Assembly (NCBI GenBank): GCA_001579985.1
Contig: LRSR01014385.1
Span: 1 to 27,115 of the forward strand
Direction: 5' to 3'
From: Hypsibius dujardini
Taxonomy: Eukaryota; Tardigrada; Eutardigrada; Parachela; Hypsibiidae
Length of the DNA stretch: 27,115 bases
Shown here: positions 8,730 to 18,870 of the stretch, piece after piece
Numbering within the stretch: position 1 is the stretch's first letter
Layout: every line of letters starts with the position of its first letter
The notes under the pieces: model-generated
Told to the model about the DNA's origin: nothing
Seen by the model: only the letters and a program-made list of their open reading frames with translations
Databases searched by the model: none
Made by a program: the position numbers and the translations under genes

Positions 8730-11194
8730 ATGGGACGGAGCAGGTCACGTAGCCCTCCTATTGTAGCATCCTCAAAAAGTAGCAAATCGAAAAGGAGTGA
8801 TAAAGACAAGGATGGCTCGAAGAAGCCTTCCGCTACCTCAGAAAGGGAAAAGAAGCGAGCTCGGTAAGTTGGATTAATCCTCATTCTCATCATCTTACCT
8901 CACATGTATGTCTCTTGTTTTGGATGTGTTTTCTTATCGCATATTTCACATGCATGTCTCTTGTTTTGGATGTTTTTGTTTCTAATATTACGCATCTGAT
9001 TCACGGACGCAGATGATTGGGCGTTGATTAAATTGATTATTGAATTGACGCTTTAGGTTGATTGGTCACTTGGATGGTTGGTTGATTGGTCACTTGGATG
9101 ATTGGTTGATTGGTCACTTGGATGATTGGTTGATTGGTCACTTGGATGATTGGTTGATGTCTGTGAGTGTGTTCGATGGATTGACTGATTTTTGTGTTTC
9201 AGTAAGAATTCTTCCGCTAGCGATTCGGATTCGGCCACACCTCTTCAACGCTTCAAGAACCGACGTCGCCGATCCTCCTCGATATCCTCTTCCTCGGAGA
9301 GTTCCCCCGACCGGAAGGAATCCCGACGGAATAACAGCAGTCGTAACGACAGGCGCGCAACCGACCGAACCAGACCGACACGGGAAGCCAGTGATGCTAA
9401 AGACTTTCAAAAGTTAATGGATCTGGAAAAGCAAAGATGGCTGTAAGATAATACAGATGATTACTAATTGATTGTTGATTAGTACGGATGCCTTTGGGAA
9501 CAGGAATAGAGTTTATTCAGTTAACTCATCAGCTGGGTCATGTCACTGATGGATCAGAGCAAACTCAGCAAAGTGTTCAGTTGGAGCCCGTTGATAGTTT
9601 ATTAGTTGGTACAAACGTAACAAAAACCCTGCGCTAACCGAGTTAAGCCATTACACTCGTTCATCGCATGGCTGGCTGTTGTACACAGTTTCGAGTTAAA
9701 GTGCTTAATTCGGTCAGCGCAAGGTTTTTGCCACGTGTGTGCTAGAAGTAAATGATACTTGCTAGTTCCTAGTTGTACAATGTATTTGTCGGCATATTTA
9801 TTTTGATATTGAATAATTCGCCTGGTATTAGATACACATTTTTGAGATTCTCGATTTGACATTGACGACATCAGGGTAGTGTTGACACGGTTCGGTTCGG
9901 TTTCGGTTGATTACTGTGGGTGGTTGATTGGTTGATTGGTTGATTAGTTGATTCAAAAAGTTTCTACGGGGTTGCAACCGAACCATGCCAACTCTAGGTC
10001 AGGGCTAGACAAGTCCCACTCTTCTCTTTTCTCTAGGGCATCGCGTTATTAATGTTGCTGTCTGAATTTTCGCAGTCCGAACAAGTTCGACTCTCAAGTT
10101 CAGTCAGTCAGTCATTTCATTTTCAATCCGTAAAGGAGCGCAATTCGCAATTCATCGGTTTAGTGCGCGAATTGAAATGACCACTAATTTTGCAGGAGGC
10201 AGAAGGAGCTCGAGACGAAAATACTCGAGGAGCATGCCATGAAGAGAACGGAGTCGAGGATAGCCGATCGCGTGGCGGAAGTGATGATTGTGGAGCGTAT
10301 GAAGTTCCAGGAAGAATTAGCCCGGAAGTTGGAAGCCGCTCGTGCGGAGATGAAGGAAACCCTTCGGGAGGAGGTGCGCGACGAGTTCAAATGGGAGATT
10401 CAGCAGCTGCAGTTGCGCGAGGTATGACGAAACGATCTGCCGGTGTTGCGAAGGAGGTCTGACAGGAGGTTTCCCATGGAAGATTTGTCCATGCGGTGAT
10501 TTTTCTAAATTTTTCGTTTGCACCGAAGAGAGCCACAGACAAGACATGCTCTCTAACCGGATTTTCGTACCACCACCACCGGGTTTGGTTTATCTACCAT
10601 TTTAGCAGGCAGTTGTTTGTTTCTGTCGTGAGAAGTGCCTGTTTGTGTATGGGACAAAGTAAGCGAAGGAGGATTTGCGGTTGGATTATTATCACTCTCT
10701 CCTTGAGGTTTTGTATTTGTTTGCCTGAAGTGTCGATCGAATTGTCTTCCTGTTTGGTCTGCTGAAATAATATCTGGTCTGCTTTTAGGAAATCGAGAGG
10801 AACAAGCGGATCGAACTGGAGCGATTGACTGATACCAAAACCAAAAAGCTGGACGAAAACGAACATTTATTGGTGCGTTTTCCGCGTTTTATTCCATGAT
10901 GAAAGTGAAAGACTGACTGCAAATCTTCATCTTTTAGTTTCACCATGTTTCTCCACTGTCATTGCCTGTGTCTCTGTTTTAGCGCTTCTTGACCTTTTGT
11001 CCGTCCATTTTGACGATTTTCAATTTCAGGCGGAAGAGAGACTGAGGCTTCTGCGGGAAAAAGCGCAGCTTGAGGATGAACGCCGCGCCTTGAAGAAGGA
11101 AATTGAGGAGTGGAATAAGAGCGAGCAGCGAGTGATCCTAAACAAGGGCGCTGTCGCCAGGCCTCGTCTGTCATTTGCCCTGAAACCGTCTTGA
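8730..11194 (+). CDS. ARGLU1: Arginine and glutamate-rich protein 1 (5 exons, complete)
   Basis: ARGLU1 is a nuclear protein that affects alternative splicing and, through Mediator (MED1), hormone-receptor transcription. Exons: 8730-8863, 9203-9442, 10196-10421, 10789-10872, 11030-11194, phases 2,2,0,0, giving 282 residues (human 273). The N-terminus MGRSRSRSPP plus Ser/Arg/Lys-rich exons 1-2 is the RS-like half. Exons 3-5 form one long charged helix (ETKILEEHAMKR, ARKLEAARAEMKE, EERLRLLREK). The C-terminus SEQRVILNKGAVARPRLSFALKPS mirrors the conserved family ending. The start is the ATG that yields MGRSRSRS. Intron 1 has a 24-bp minisatellite and intron 2 a CACGTG hairpin element. The gene is tail to tail with MED20, 374 bp between stops. 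Confidence 0.93.
8864..9202. other. ARGLU1 intron 1 with internal direct repeats
   Basis: A ~60-bp near-duplicate (CACATGTATGTCTCTTGTTT at 8902, then CACATGCATGTCTCTTGTTT) is followed by the 24-bp minisatellite at 9056-9159. No RNA gene is visible. Confidence 0.7.
9056..9159. repeat. 24-bp minisatellite, ~4 copies (ARGLU1 intron 1)
   Basis: The unit is GGTTGATTGGTCACTTGGAT plus GATT. It is built on the TTGATTGG motif that is dispersed through the whole window. Confidence 0.95.
9610..9741. mobile_element. CACGTGGCAAAAACC hairpin element, copy 1 (ARGLU1 intron 2)
   Basis: The left arm reads CAAAAACCCTGCGCTAACCG then AGTTAAGCCATTACACTCG. The right arm reads CGAGTTAAAGTGCTTAATTC, then GGTCAGCGCAAGGTTTTTGC, then CACGTGT. 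The arms (~48 nt) are inverted copies around a ~25-nt loop. There is no ORF. Four more copies lie at 20939-21329 and 24758-24882. Confidence 0.88.
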
Positions 11195-11568
11195 GTCACT
11201 ACAGCTGTAACACATTTTGCTCGGACGAGTAGTCGAATACTGGTAGGGTTCATTTTTTTTGTTTCTGCCGTTCTTGGTTTAGTCGCTTTTTTCTCGATAG
11301 TGGACTCTTGATTCCCTATCGTCTGTTTTCACTTCCGTTCACTGCACGTTGTACAGTTCTAAAAACAGCTAAAGCTTCTAATTATTTGTGCAACGACGAG
11401 TCCTCGCTTTCTTGCCCACAATTCTACATGGAGGCCCATGTTGCTCAGAGTTAGAAGTCATCGCGTCTGAGAAATTTTCCAAGATATACAAAAGGTAGTT
11501 TGGTCAAGCGGTTGATTAATTGATTGAATGATCTGAAACACGAAAACCGAATGGACCCCCAACAACGC
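11195..11568. other. Convergent 3' spacer between ARGLU1 and MED20
   Basis: 374 bp between two facing stop codons. It must contain both 3' UTRs, but I find no AATAAA on either strand. I see nothing else apart from a TTGATT-type motif at 11510-11530. Confidence 0.5.
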
Positions 11569-12198
11569 CTACTTCGGGATCATGCTGTTGCGGACACTCT
11601 TGAACATGTCAAAGTACTGCAGCACGGTATCGAGATGCGACACTGGAATGGCTCCAGCGGCGATCCGTGAGCTGAGAAACGGCGGCGGCGCGTCAATCGG
11701 CGTCGGCAGGATGGTATTGACAAACTCCTTCATCAGCTCGACCGCCGTGATGAGGACCGGACAGGAGCGCAACTCTGTCTCCAAAACGATGCCCCGTACA
11801 CTGCCCATGATCGTCAGCACTCCGGGACGCACCGTAAAATCATGGAAGAGATAGCTCGTTCCCTTCACCTCCACGTTGGTAGACTTCTTAGCCGAGTAGG
11901 CTTTCGAGAGTTTCCCCAGGAAGCCCATGAAGGACCGCTCCGCCACAATGCTCAGCCCGAGTGGGTCCTTGTCCGGCACTAAGAAGCACGATGCTGGCCG
12001 GTCTGAGTCGAGGATTACATGAAAGATTTTCGGTGGGCCCGGCAGGTTGAACACTGGGAAGTACGTCTCGCATTCCACGGTGTAGGGCTGATCTTTCTCG
12101 AAGCCCATCGCGAGCAGCTGCTTGCCAAGATCCTCCAAGGCTTGGTTGTGTGTTTTGCCTTCCGGTGTAGGGTAGACGAGCACCCAAGTGATGCCCAT
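11569..12198 (-). CDS. MED20: Mediator complex subunit 20 (single coding exon)
   Basis: MED20 pairs with MED18 in the Mediator head module, which bridges activators and RNA polymerase II. The protein has 209 residues (human 212). It begins MGITWVLVYPTPEGKT, like the family's MGVTCV...AEGK start. CETYFPV sits near residue 45, then SCFLVPDK, VKGTSYLFHDFTVRPGVLTIMGSVRGIVLE and LDTVLQYFDMFKSVR near the C-terminus. The domain is full length, with no break. ATG 12198 is chosen because the upstream in-frame codons offer only TTG. A CCACAG|CT acceptor-like site ends two bases before the ATG, so a 5'-UTR intron or trans-splicing is possible. It is divergent from SLC7A6OS. Confidence 0.92.
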   Translation of the reverse strand: MGITWVLVYPTPEGKTHNQALEDLGKQLLAMGFEKDQPYTVECETYFPVFNLPGPPKIFHVILDSDRPASCFLVPDKDPLGLSIVAERSFMGFLGKLSKAYSAKKSTNVEVKGTSYLFHDFTVRPGVLTIMGSVRGIVLETELRSCPVLITAVELMKEFVNTILPTPIDAPPPFLSSRIAAGAIPVSHLDTVLQYFDMFKSVRNSMIPK

Positions 12199-12938
12199 AG
12201 CTGTGGCGAAATCCAAATAGGATAGATTGACTAAAGTCGAAAACGAAACAAGGGTAGGAAAATGACAATCAATGAATCATATGCACAGTTGTGTTGGAAG
12301 AAATCAAGGGTAGGAAAATGACAATCAATGAATCAAATGCACAGTTGTGTTGGAAGAAATCAAGGGTAGGAAAATGACAATCAATGAATCAAATGCACAG
12401 TTGTGTTGGAATAAATCTTACCTTAAACCCAGCTGTCACTGAATCAGTCAATCAGTCAATCCACTGGAAGTACCGTGATAGTTTGATTGATTAGTTAAAT
12501 CGAGGAGAACGTGAGTGGCTTGTTTTCCGCCATCCGCGGACCATAAAGGTATTTATTTTTCAATTTTTAAACGGGAAATGATAGACAGGGTCGTACCTTT
12601 TTAACCATTAATATTTCGATGAAAACTATTAAAAGAGATGTGCAGCGAAAACAATTCTCAAACACAAGCGTTCCTTCGCGCATTTTCATTTCCAGTTCCA
12701 ATTTAGCCAAAGCAATTCCAGCTCCAGTTCAGTGTAATTTCCAATTTCAGGTCAAGTGTCAGTTCCAATTCGACGCTGTCATTTTCCATGAATTCGGAAT
12801 ACCTTTCACAATTTTAGACTTTATTTTCTACGAATTAATTTGCAGCGAAGTGTCTTCTCTCCTTGGCATCTCTGTTCAAAGTAGCATTAAGCTTCGAAAC
12901 TCTAGACTTCATTCGTCAAGAACTTATTTAAAGCTTAA
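12199..12938. promoter_or_regulatory. MED20/SLC7A6OS divergent intergenic region with 56-bp tandem repeat
   Basis: 740 bp separate the two divergent start codons, so both promoters should lie here. It contains three tandem 56-bp copies at 12246-12420 and a run of CAGTTCCAATT-like words at 12680-12775. No TATA box is evident. The regulatory role is inferred from orientation. Confidence 0.45.
12246..12420. repeat. 56-bp tandem repeat, 3 copies
   Basis: AGGGTAGGAAAATGACAATC recurs at 12251, 12307 and 12363, followed each time by AATGAATCAWATGCACAGTT and GTGTTGGAA. The copies differ at one or two bases. Confidence 0.95.
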
Positions 12939-15176
12939 ATGGCGAGCGTGCGAATTCCGTCGGTGCCATTAGTTGTGCGGGTTAAGCGATCGGCGGAGGA
13001 AGAGCCCCTAGACGTTATCCGGCTGTGCCCACCCCGATCAAAAGTTGCCCGCGGAGAAAAGGGTGCTTTCAGTCTGCAGGACCTGGAGTTCAAACATGCG
13101 GGAACGATTCTCAATGGGGTACGAGAATGTCTTGGAGCTTTCTTACGCATCCCGGTAGTTGATTGGTTGATTGACTGAGAGCTGGAGTCATCGCTCTGTT
13201 TCTCTTTAGACGCTCTATTGTGTTGATTGATTGGTTGATGTGCTGTCTCAGATGATGGCTAGATTGATTGCTTGATTGATTATTTTTCTGGTTACAGGAT
13301 GAATTACCTGCGCGCACTGCTGAGCTCATCGACGGTGGGAGGACTACCTCCAGTGGCCCGACAACCCCGCCGGTAGCTGAATCAAAGACTGATGGGTCTC
13401 CACCACTTCCAGTTGCTGCCGCAGGAAACAATGCAGATGCGCCGGGCGTTTTGAGAAGAAATCAGCGAATGTACGTGATTGCGAAAGCCTTCCGTCCGGT
13501 CTCCACCACCGATTTGGACGACTTTCTCGACCCGTGGGCGCGATTTTACGCGGACGATCGAGTGCCGAATGCGGTGATCAAACGCAAATTAGAAGAAGGA
13601 GAAGGCTCATCGGTTCCTGCTCCGTCGGCCGGTGTCGCTAGCCAGAATTTCGTGCTGTGTGACTTGGAGACTTACAATGAATCCTCGCAGGTGATTAGTT
13701 TTTCTTAATGGTTTACTTCCCAATGCAGTAGGGAAAGAAATTCTGTGATGAGAATTAGCCAAATCGGAATGTCAACCTGAAGAGACGAACTTTGGCGGGA
13801 AGCGAAACTGCTGAGAATTTAAGTAGATGAAATGGACGTGAAAACGCTCATTTGATTGGCTGATTGACTTTCTCGATTTAGCAAGATTTTCGTTCTTATC
13901 GTGTGTTCTGGTGTGGTTTTCAGGAACGACAGCCCAAAAAGAGCCGGCGAAATCTGCCGGTCAAGTGCGCATCTGGAATAACGTGCAATGACGAGGAAAT
14001 GGTCGCGGTTGTGCAGGCACAGCCGGAGTTCGTCTATGATATCTATACCTTCAGCCCGCCTGCCGAGTACGTGCACCTTTGGCCAGAAAAATTGGGACGC
14101 TCCATTTGTCAAGAGGCAATTTGTTACCACAAGGCTGCAGGCTATACAAAAAAGTGCTTTGATTGGAGGCGGAAATAGTTGGCCGCAAGACCACCTGTGC
14201 AGTCTGCTGCACACTGCACACAGTACATGAAATGCTGCACCCTGCACACCTTTTGTATAGTCTGCAGCCTTGTGGTAACAAATTTCCTCTTGACAAATCG
14301 AGCGTCCCTACCTCCATCACTTCGTCTTAAACAACTTTTCTCCCACCAAATTAAAGTTAACTGTATCACTTAATCAATGTGTGTGCGTTGCAGGCAGTCA
14401 GGTACAGCGGCTGCTGGACTGTATGACCAAGTGTACGACAGTATGACCGATTTGGACTACATCTTGGGCACCAACGCGGACAACGATTTCTTCAACGAAA
14501 TTGAAATCGACAGCGAGGGACGCACTGCTCCGGATACGGATGAGGATGACAGCAACGATGAAGATAACTGGCGAAACGACTATCCGGACGAAGAAGAGAG
14601 CGAGAAGTGTACGTCCGTTGTGTGTACAGTGAACGGAAAAACTCTTGTACGGATGGCGAGTCTGTATCGGTGATTTTTTGCTGACCAGAAATTATCATTA
14701 GTTGAATTTAAGTAATTTATTGCTTTTAATTAGAGTATGTTGTTAAAATATCCCATTTTTATTTTCATTACTTAACGCCGCTTATATGTATTTATGCAAC
14801 ACTGCTCGCAGAAGCTCTGGTCCGCGAAGGTCTTAACCTTCACGGACCAGAGAGGTCTGAACATGCAGGGACCAGAGGTCTGAACCTTCACGGACCAGAG
14901 CGGTCTGAACATGCAGGGACCAGAGCGGTCTGAACATGCTGGGACCAGATGTCTGAACATGCAGGGACCAGATGTCTGAACCTTTGGTTGTTTTTGCTCG
15001 CAGCGGATACCAGCGGCAGTGGGAAAGACGGCTCATCGGACGAGGAGCAACTCGACTCTTACACCGAGGGAATGTTTGGAATGGATCATTCTTACGCATC
15101 TCGCCGTGCGTATCGCACCAAGAAGACAGTAGACTCCGATGAAGAATCCGAAGATGGCGATCAAGACGAGGAGTAA
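12939..15176 (+). CDS. SLC7A6OS: RNA polymerase II nuclear localization protein, Iwr1 family (5 exons, complete)
   Basis: The yeast relative Iwr1 escorts assembled RNA polymerase II into the nucleus; SLC7A6OS is its animal counterpart. Exons: 12939-13118, 13298-13690, 13924-14066, 14394-14608, 15004-15176; phases 0,0,2,1; 367 residues (human about 309). The N-terminus LVVRVKRSAEEEPLDVIRL fits the family's opening RVKRKR-type motif. The middle has MYVIAKAF. Then comes VYDIYTF, the hallmark Iwr1 segment, followed by an acidic stretch with DSNDEDNWRNDYPDEEE, the best-conserved family signature. The tail is acidic (DSDEESEDGDQDEE). Both donors around exon 4 use GTACGT. Intron 3 carries a 215-bp foldback element and intron 4 a ~24-bp minisatellite. 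Exon 3 end and exon 4 start were set by phase (GA|G). Confidence 0.9.
14094..14308. mobile_element. Foldback element with ~57-bp arms (SLC7A6OS intron 3)
   Basis: The left arm GGGACGCTCCATTTGTCAAG, then AGGCAATTTGTTACCACAAG and GCTGCAGGCTATACAAAA, is matched by the inverted right arm TTTTGTATAGTCTGCAGCCT ... CTTGACAAATCGAGCGTCCC. The ~100-bp centre is rich in TGCACAC and CTGCAC words. There is no coding capacity. It fills most of the 327-bp intron and starts 27 nt after the donor. Confidence 0.88.
14813..14990. repeat. ~24-bp minisatellite (SLC7A6OS intron 4)
   Basis: Repeats of GGACCAGAGCGGTCTGAACA plus TGCA, with variants GATGTCTGAAC and CTTCAC, about seven copies. GGACCAGA/TCTG pairs give small hairpins. 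Confidence 0.9.
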
Positions 15177-15583
15177 CTTTGTTTCGGGTATTTTGTTTTG
15201 AAACTGATGATTAGAAGGCCCTTTTTTCTAGTTTTTTTTTATTTTCAGTCTTGGATGGTATTAAATCCTACTTGAAAATGTTATCGATAGATTTCAGTCA
15301 CCACGGTGACCATTGTGCCCGCCCTTTTCACTTTTGCATCTTTTAACTGTCTGTTACAACGTGAACAAGTGCAGACGTCCTCTCGCATCGACGCTTCCAA
15401 CTGTTTCCTTCACGATGTTTGAGGAAGCCGTAACGGGCGTCACGAAATATCTCGTGGATGTCCTGAGCCAGGCGTGAGCCCTTCCCTTTGTTAAACCCGT
15501 TCTCAATTTCGTCTCCACATACCCTTGATACCTTGTCAGCCTCCTCAGGGTGTCCCATCTCCGGACTCTTCTTCTTCTTCCAG
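15177..15583. other. Spacer between SLC7A6OS and the PNPLA remnant
   Basis: I see no assignable gene. A short open stretch at 15415-15471 (MFEEAVTGVTKYLVDVL) is followed by a GTGAGC donor-like site and might be an exon of the damaged downstream locus, but its phase does not join cleanly to the block at 15584. Confidence 0.4.
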
Positions 15584-16254
15584 CTGATTAACTCCAACGC
15601 CAACCGGGTGCACCAACTGCGGCAGCTCGAGTCCTTCACCATCTACGATGTCCTCTCGCGTGGTTCTTTCGATATCTACGAGAAACAGCAGGCGGAACTG
15701 CCCGTGTCCATTGGAACGGAGGCGGATAAACGCGCAGATCAAACTGCTCCGATTGATCAGGGTGTTTGGGTCTTGTCTTTGAGGACACGGACATCCGGGT
15801 GTTGACGCGGAGTCTAGAGTTTGTTGGGCTGGAGCCGAACCAGGCGCTGGCCAAGGCGGGCGACCTGGATGACTGCATCTACATCCTGCAAGAGGGCCGG
15901 TTGATGGTGTCGTGTGCGCCGGAATCAGTACTGGGAATTTTTCGGCTGTAAGAGTTTTTGAGGGTCTCATTTGGCTTTCGTATAGTGGTGGATAACTTGA
16001 TGCTTTTAATTTTACAAGTCTTTTTCGGACTTTCTTGCAGAAAACATCATTACCAACTCCCGTTTGGTTTGTGGAGAAGGGCGAGTGCGTGTGTTTCATT
16101 CTGAGTGTCATGGAGTCATTTGTGTTAAGGTCCCTAGACCTATAAACAAAACTTTTTGTGGTACTTTACTGCATGAAATTTCGCTCTCATTGTACGTCTC
16201 GTTGTTATCTCCCTGCCTCTTTACATGCATGTTAGACCAACTGCTTGATTTCTA

Positions 16255-16345
16255 TTTGCGTGACTGCTTGTCTGCCGGTCTGTCTGTTTTTATGTCTCCC
16301 CCTGTCTGTCTTTCTGTCTGTCTTTCTGTCTGCCTATCTTCTTCA
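16255..16345. repeat. CTGT-type simple repeat in PNPLA remnant intron
   Basis: GTCTGTC and TTTCTGTC units lie inside the intron between the 16041-16129 and 16526 blocks, pyrimidine-rich on the plus strand. Confidence 0.8.
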
Positions 16346-16979
16346 TTGTCTGTTCTGTTTACTACGTACCTTTTTGTGGCTCCGTGCTCTTTGTGTATGC
16401 AATGTTCCTTGTAAATACCACCTGTCCATCTCTACCCCATCGAGCCGTGCTATGGGGATGTTTATGTTACAGTCGAGACAGAAATACCTTATACTAGTAA
16501 TGTATGCTGTATTTGTTCGTTTAAGGGGCGGTTCAACCCTGCGATTGTCATCCAGCATCATTGCTGCTGAGTCATGGGTAATCGCAAAGTTTTCAGTCTC
16601 GGCATTAGTGGAAGCAGTTTCCAAGGACTCTCAACGTCTGCTGCGTGTGATGCAACTCATAATGATGTGGATCTACCGGATCTTGTTTATTATTCTCTTC
16701 AGCTTCCTCATATAGAATTGGGAGAGTTTTACAACAGGAAGAAAAACAGGCAGCTCGGAAATTCAGCAGGAAAGGAAGATTAATACATTTCATGGAGCGA
16801 AGGAGCCGCTGCGACCAGGGTCAGTGGCGGTACTTCGAGACGGCCCAGAGGTGAAATTTTTGTACCTCGATTCAAACTTAGAGCCGCGCTCCAAGACATG
16901 GCCACATTGTTTCGGCTGGACAATGCAAGTTGAGCAAGACAGCCGCATTCAGGCCTGAGTGTACAGAAAGCCATGAATG

Positions 16980-17335
16980 GTGACCAAGCGATAGACAGAT
17001 GATGTGACAGCCGGGTGGACAGATGGGCAGACAGACAGGCAAACCGACAGACAGTCAAACAGACAGACAGCCAAGAAATCTAGACAGCCAGACAAGTAGA
17101 CAGACAGACAGCCAAGAAAGCTAGACAGCCAGACAAGTAGACAGACAGACAGCCAAGAAAGCTAGACAGCCAGACAAGTACACAGACAGACAGCCAAGAA
17201 AGCTAGACAGCCAAGAAAGCTAGACAGCCAGAAAAGTAGACAGACAGACAGCCAAGAAAGCTAGACAGCCAGACAAGTAGACAGACAGACAGCCAAGAAA
17301 GCTAGACAGCCAGACAAGTAGACAGACAGACAGAT
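16980..17335. repeat. ~42-bp GACAG minisatellite
   Basis: The unit is GACAGACAGCCAAGAAAGCT then AGACAGCCAGACAAGTAGACA, about six copies from 17065, preceded by looser GACAGACAG DNA. It is the purine-rich orientation on the plus strand, opposite to the other CTGT arrays. Confidence 0.92.
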
Positions 17336-17859
17336 TTAAATATAACTGGCATTTCACAGTCCTGCAGAAAAAGCTGAATACTTGCGCGTTCCAACATCCA
17401 CCCTCATCGTCTAGGCTAATGAACCGGATACATCTTTGCTGTACGCCGCGAATGGCTGCTTGGAAGCATGGACGAAAAAACCAGACGACGACGTGGATGA
17501 AGCGATGATTGAGCTTTTCCAGGTGAACAAGGGTAAAATGCTGGGTGGACTGACGATCCTAAGCGGGAACCCATGCTATTTCAGATCTTTTTCTGAACAA
17601 AGGTCTTGACTAAAGTGATTGCCATTTACCGGCAAGTTTAAAGTAGCTTGAAATATCTGGGAGCTTGTCGACGGTTCTGAGCATTGCATTCTTTAGCGCA
17701 GATTTCCACGAGATCCTACCACAGAAACCGAGCATGATCTACAGTATTGCCAGTCGGAGATTATACGACTGTCCTCGTTTATCCGTCAAATCGACTCCGC
17801 ACTGAACTGGATGCATATTAGTGCTGGGCAAGTTCTTTACCGTTTAGGTGAGTCTGCAT

Positions 17860-18130
17860 ACACTCTATCTCTATTTGTCTGTCTTTCCTTTTGCCTGTCT
17901 TCCTGTTTGTCTGTGTCTTTCTGTCTTCCTTTTTACCTGTTTCTATCTGTCTGAGTGTACGTTTGTTAGTCTGTCTGCCTGTCTATCTTCCTGCGTATGT
18001 TTATCTATCTGCCTGCCTGTTTACCTGTTTCTATCTGTCTGAGTGTACGTTTGTTAGTCTGTCTGTTTGCTTGTCTATCTTCCTGTGTATGTTTATCTAT
18101 CTGCCTGCCTGTTTACCTGTTTGCGGGCCG
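17860..18130. repeat. CTGT/CTAT repeat with higher-order ~84-bp duplication
   Basis: Intron 17848-18258 of the PNPLA remnant. TGTTTACCTGTTTCTATCTG-like segments followed by TGAGTGTACGTTTGTTAGTC recur around 17937 and 18020, so the simple repeat has itself been duplicated. Confidence 0.85.
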
Positions 18131-18559
18131 GTTGTCTAACCGTGTCTGGCTGTTGTCAATCCGTTTATACCCTGTGTTAACGATTAGTGGGCACCCTCTC
18201 TCGTACAGATGAAGATGAGTCTTATGTGGAAACTAATTTGATTACTGTCAGTTTGTAGGTGACGAACCCAAGTGTCTCTTCATCGTTCTTGCCGGTCGAC
18301 TGTAAAAATTCTTGGTCGCGGAATAGTCAGTAATATTCACAAGGCCGGGAAAAACATGCTGGTGGAAGGCATATTTCGCAGTTCAGCCCAACCGGAATCC
18401 CTGACCACCATTGCAATTGTCGCTTGCGATAATGCCTCTCTCACGGCTACATTTTCAATGGAGTTGGAAGCGGCCTTCAACAACATTTGCCGGACAATTC
18501 GAATTACTAGCGATGGTGTCAAACGGAATATCGACAAGCGGGTGTTGCAGCCGGTGAGA

Positions 18560-18870
18560 GTGTCTACGTGCCGCTCTGTCTATCTGTACCTGTCTGTCTG
18601 CTTATCTATCGGTGTGTCTGTGTGTTAGTCTGTCTATCTATCTGTCGGTTTGTCTGTCCCGTCAGCCGGGATGAGTACGAGATAATCGGCGGTATGATGA
18701 CTATCAGTCAGTCTGTTCATCGATATATCTATTTATATATCTTTTTTCGGTCTGTCTGTCTGGCTATCTGGATGGCTGGTTGACTGTCTATCTGTCTGTC
18801 TATCTGGCTGTCTGGCTATCTGGCTGTCTGGCTATCTGGATGGCTGGCTGACTGTCTGTCTGTGGGTTGT
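18560..18870. repeat. CTGT/CTGG repeat in PNPLA remnant intron
   Basis: CTGTCTGTC changing to CTGGCTGTCTGGCTAT units at 18790-18860, inside intron 18554-18974. Confidence 0.85.

Noticed and set aside
18298-18330. CT|GTAAAA at the TAA in the PNPLA remnant as a real splice donor
   Set aside because: The next acceptor-like CAG is only about 30 nt away and family-like sequence (KILGRGI) resumes inside, so an intron does not fit.
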